6,573 nt of DNA from Planctomycetota bacterium (GTDB lineage Bacteria > Planctomycetota > Planctomycetia > Pirellulales > Pirellulaceae), in the NCBI GenBank assembly GCA_026692885.1, contig JAPLNJ010001135.1, positions 1-6,573 of the forward strand. The letters are read 5' to 3'. This document shows positions 6,456 through 6,573 of the stretch, in pieces (position 1 is the stretch's first letter; every line of letters starts with the position of its first letter). A program made the position numbers and the translations under genes. Under the pieces are notes generated by a model. The model was not told where the DNA came from. It searched no databases and was given only the letters and a program-made list of their open reading frames with translations.

Positions 6456-6460
6456 CACTT

Positions 6461-6573
6461 TTAAGCTGCCATTTCTTCCAGACTTACGTCACTTTGCGGC
6501 TGGTTGATTGGGGTCGGCCGTGCCTTCGCGATGGTCAATCCGTTATGTACCAGCACCAGCAGGCCAAGTTGCG
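6461..6573 (-). CDS. C-terminal fragment of an unidentified protein (5' end beyond window)
   Basis: An open minus-strand frame enters from the right edge and encodes 36 residues before TAA at 6461-6463. It begins QLGLLVLVHNGLTIAKA and ends SDVSLEEMAA. The other two minus frames are interrupted within this stretch. The hydrophobic L-x-L-L-V-L-V-H-N-G segment followed by a polar, Pro-rich tail is reminiscent of the last helix of some DDE-type transposases, but the fragment is far too short to identify. It ends just before the hairpin-rich segment and has the same orientation as the other genes. It could also be a chance open frame, since 36 codons is short for GC-rich DNA. Confidence 0.4.
   Translation of the reverse strand, partial: QLGLLVLVHNGLTIAKARPTPINQPQSDVSLEEMAA

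Larger units (their letters stand above)
6062..6460. other. Intergenic region upstream of the cytochrome-barrel gene, hairpin-rich
   Basis: 399 bases without a supported gene. The left part (6062-6180) should hold the promoter and leader of the cytochrome-barrel gene. It contains an AT-rich palindrome GATATATC at 6135-6142 about 75 bases before the start, but no convincing -35 box. The right part (about 6183-6460) is dense in small hairpins and looks like a repeat element. A 91-codon minus-strand frame (6183-6458, GTG start) shows no domain, signal or ribosome site and is not called. No tRNA, rRNA or CRISPR structure is visible. Confidence 0.55.

Noticed and set aside
6183..6458. 91-codon minus-strand frame starting with GTG
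   Set aside because: No ribosome site, domain or signal is visible, and it runs through several hairpins of a probable repeat. Another frame of the same DNA is equally open for part of its length.
1..6573. CRISPR arrays, tRNA or rRNA genes, or a defence or biosynthetic operon
   Set aside because: No regularly spaced repeats, no cloverleaf or rRNA-like sequence, and no set of functionally linked genes was seen. The three clear genes have unrelated roles and wide spacing.

Overview
The window most likely comes from a planctomycete, probably of the Pirellulales. This rests on family architecture, not on a marker gene. The evidence is a Hanks-type kinase with the planctomycete N-terminal leader, and a large secreted protein with a basic N-terminus, an LESLDGRQLLS-like motif, a GEVED domain and a type I dockerin. 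All three well-supported genes lie on the minus strand and read right to left. Intergenic gaps of about 240 to 400 bases separate them, so they look like separate transcription units and not one tight operon.

In order of transcription: (1) 6461-6573 holds the last 36 codons of an unidentified gene that enters from the right edge. (2) 6062-6460 is a non-coding stretch rich in small hairpins, possibly a dispersed repeat, with the upstream region of the next gene at its left end. (3) 4148-6061 encodes a 637-residue exported protein with two tandem near-duplicate mono-haem cytochrome c domains, a Gly-rich hinge, and a C-terminal region that reads as an outer-membrane beta-barrel. A third CxxCH lies near the start of the barrel. 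(4) 3753-4147 is non-coding and carries two abutting small dyads. (5) 1590-3752 encodes a 720-residue DNRLRE-like/GEVED/dockerin surface protein. (6) 1348-1589 is non-coding. (7) 1-1347 encodes the first 449 residues of a Ser/Thr protein kinase. Its C-terminus runs off the left edge inside a Gly/Pro/Lys-rich tandem repeat.

The most interesting object is the cytochrome-barrel fusion at 4148-6061. In one polypeptide it combines parts that other bacteria use to pass electrons across the outer membrane (porin-cytochrome conduits, Cyc2-type fusions). Nothing in the sequence shows that the three genes act in a shared pathway. The kinase could in principle sense or regulate envelope processes, but that would be speculation.
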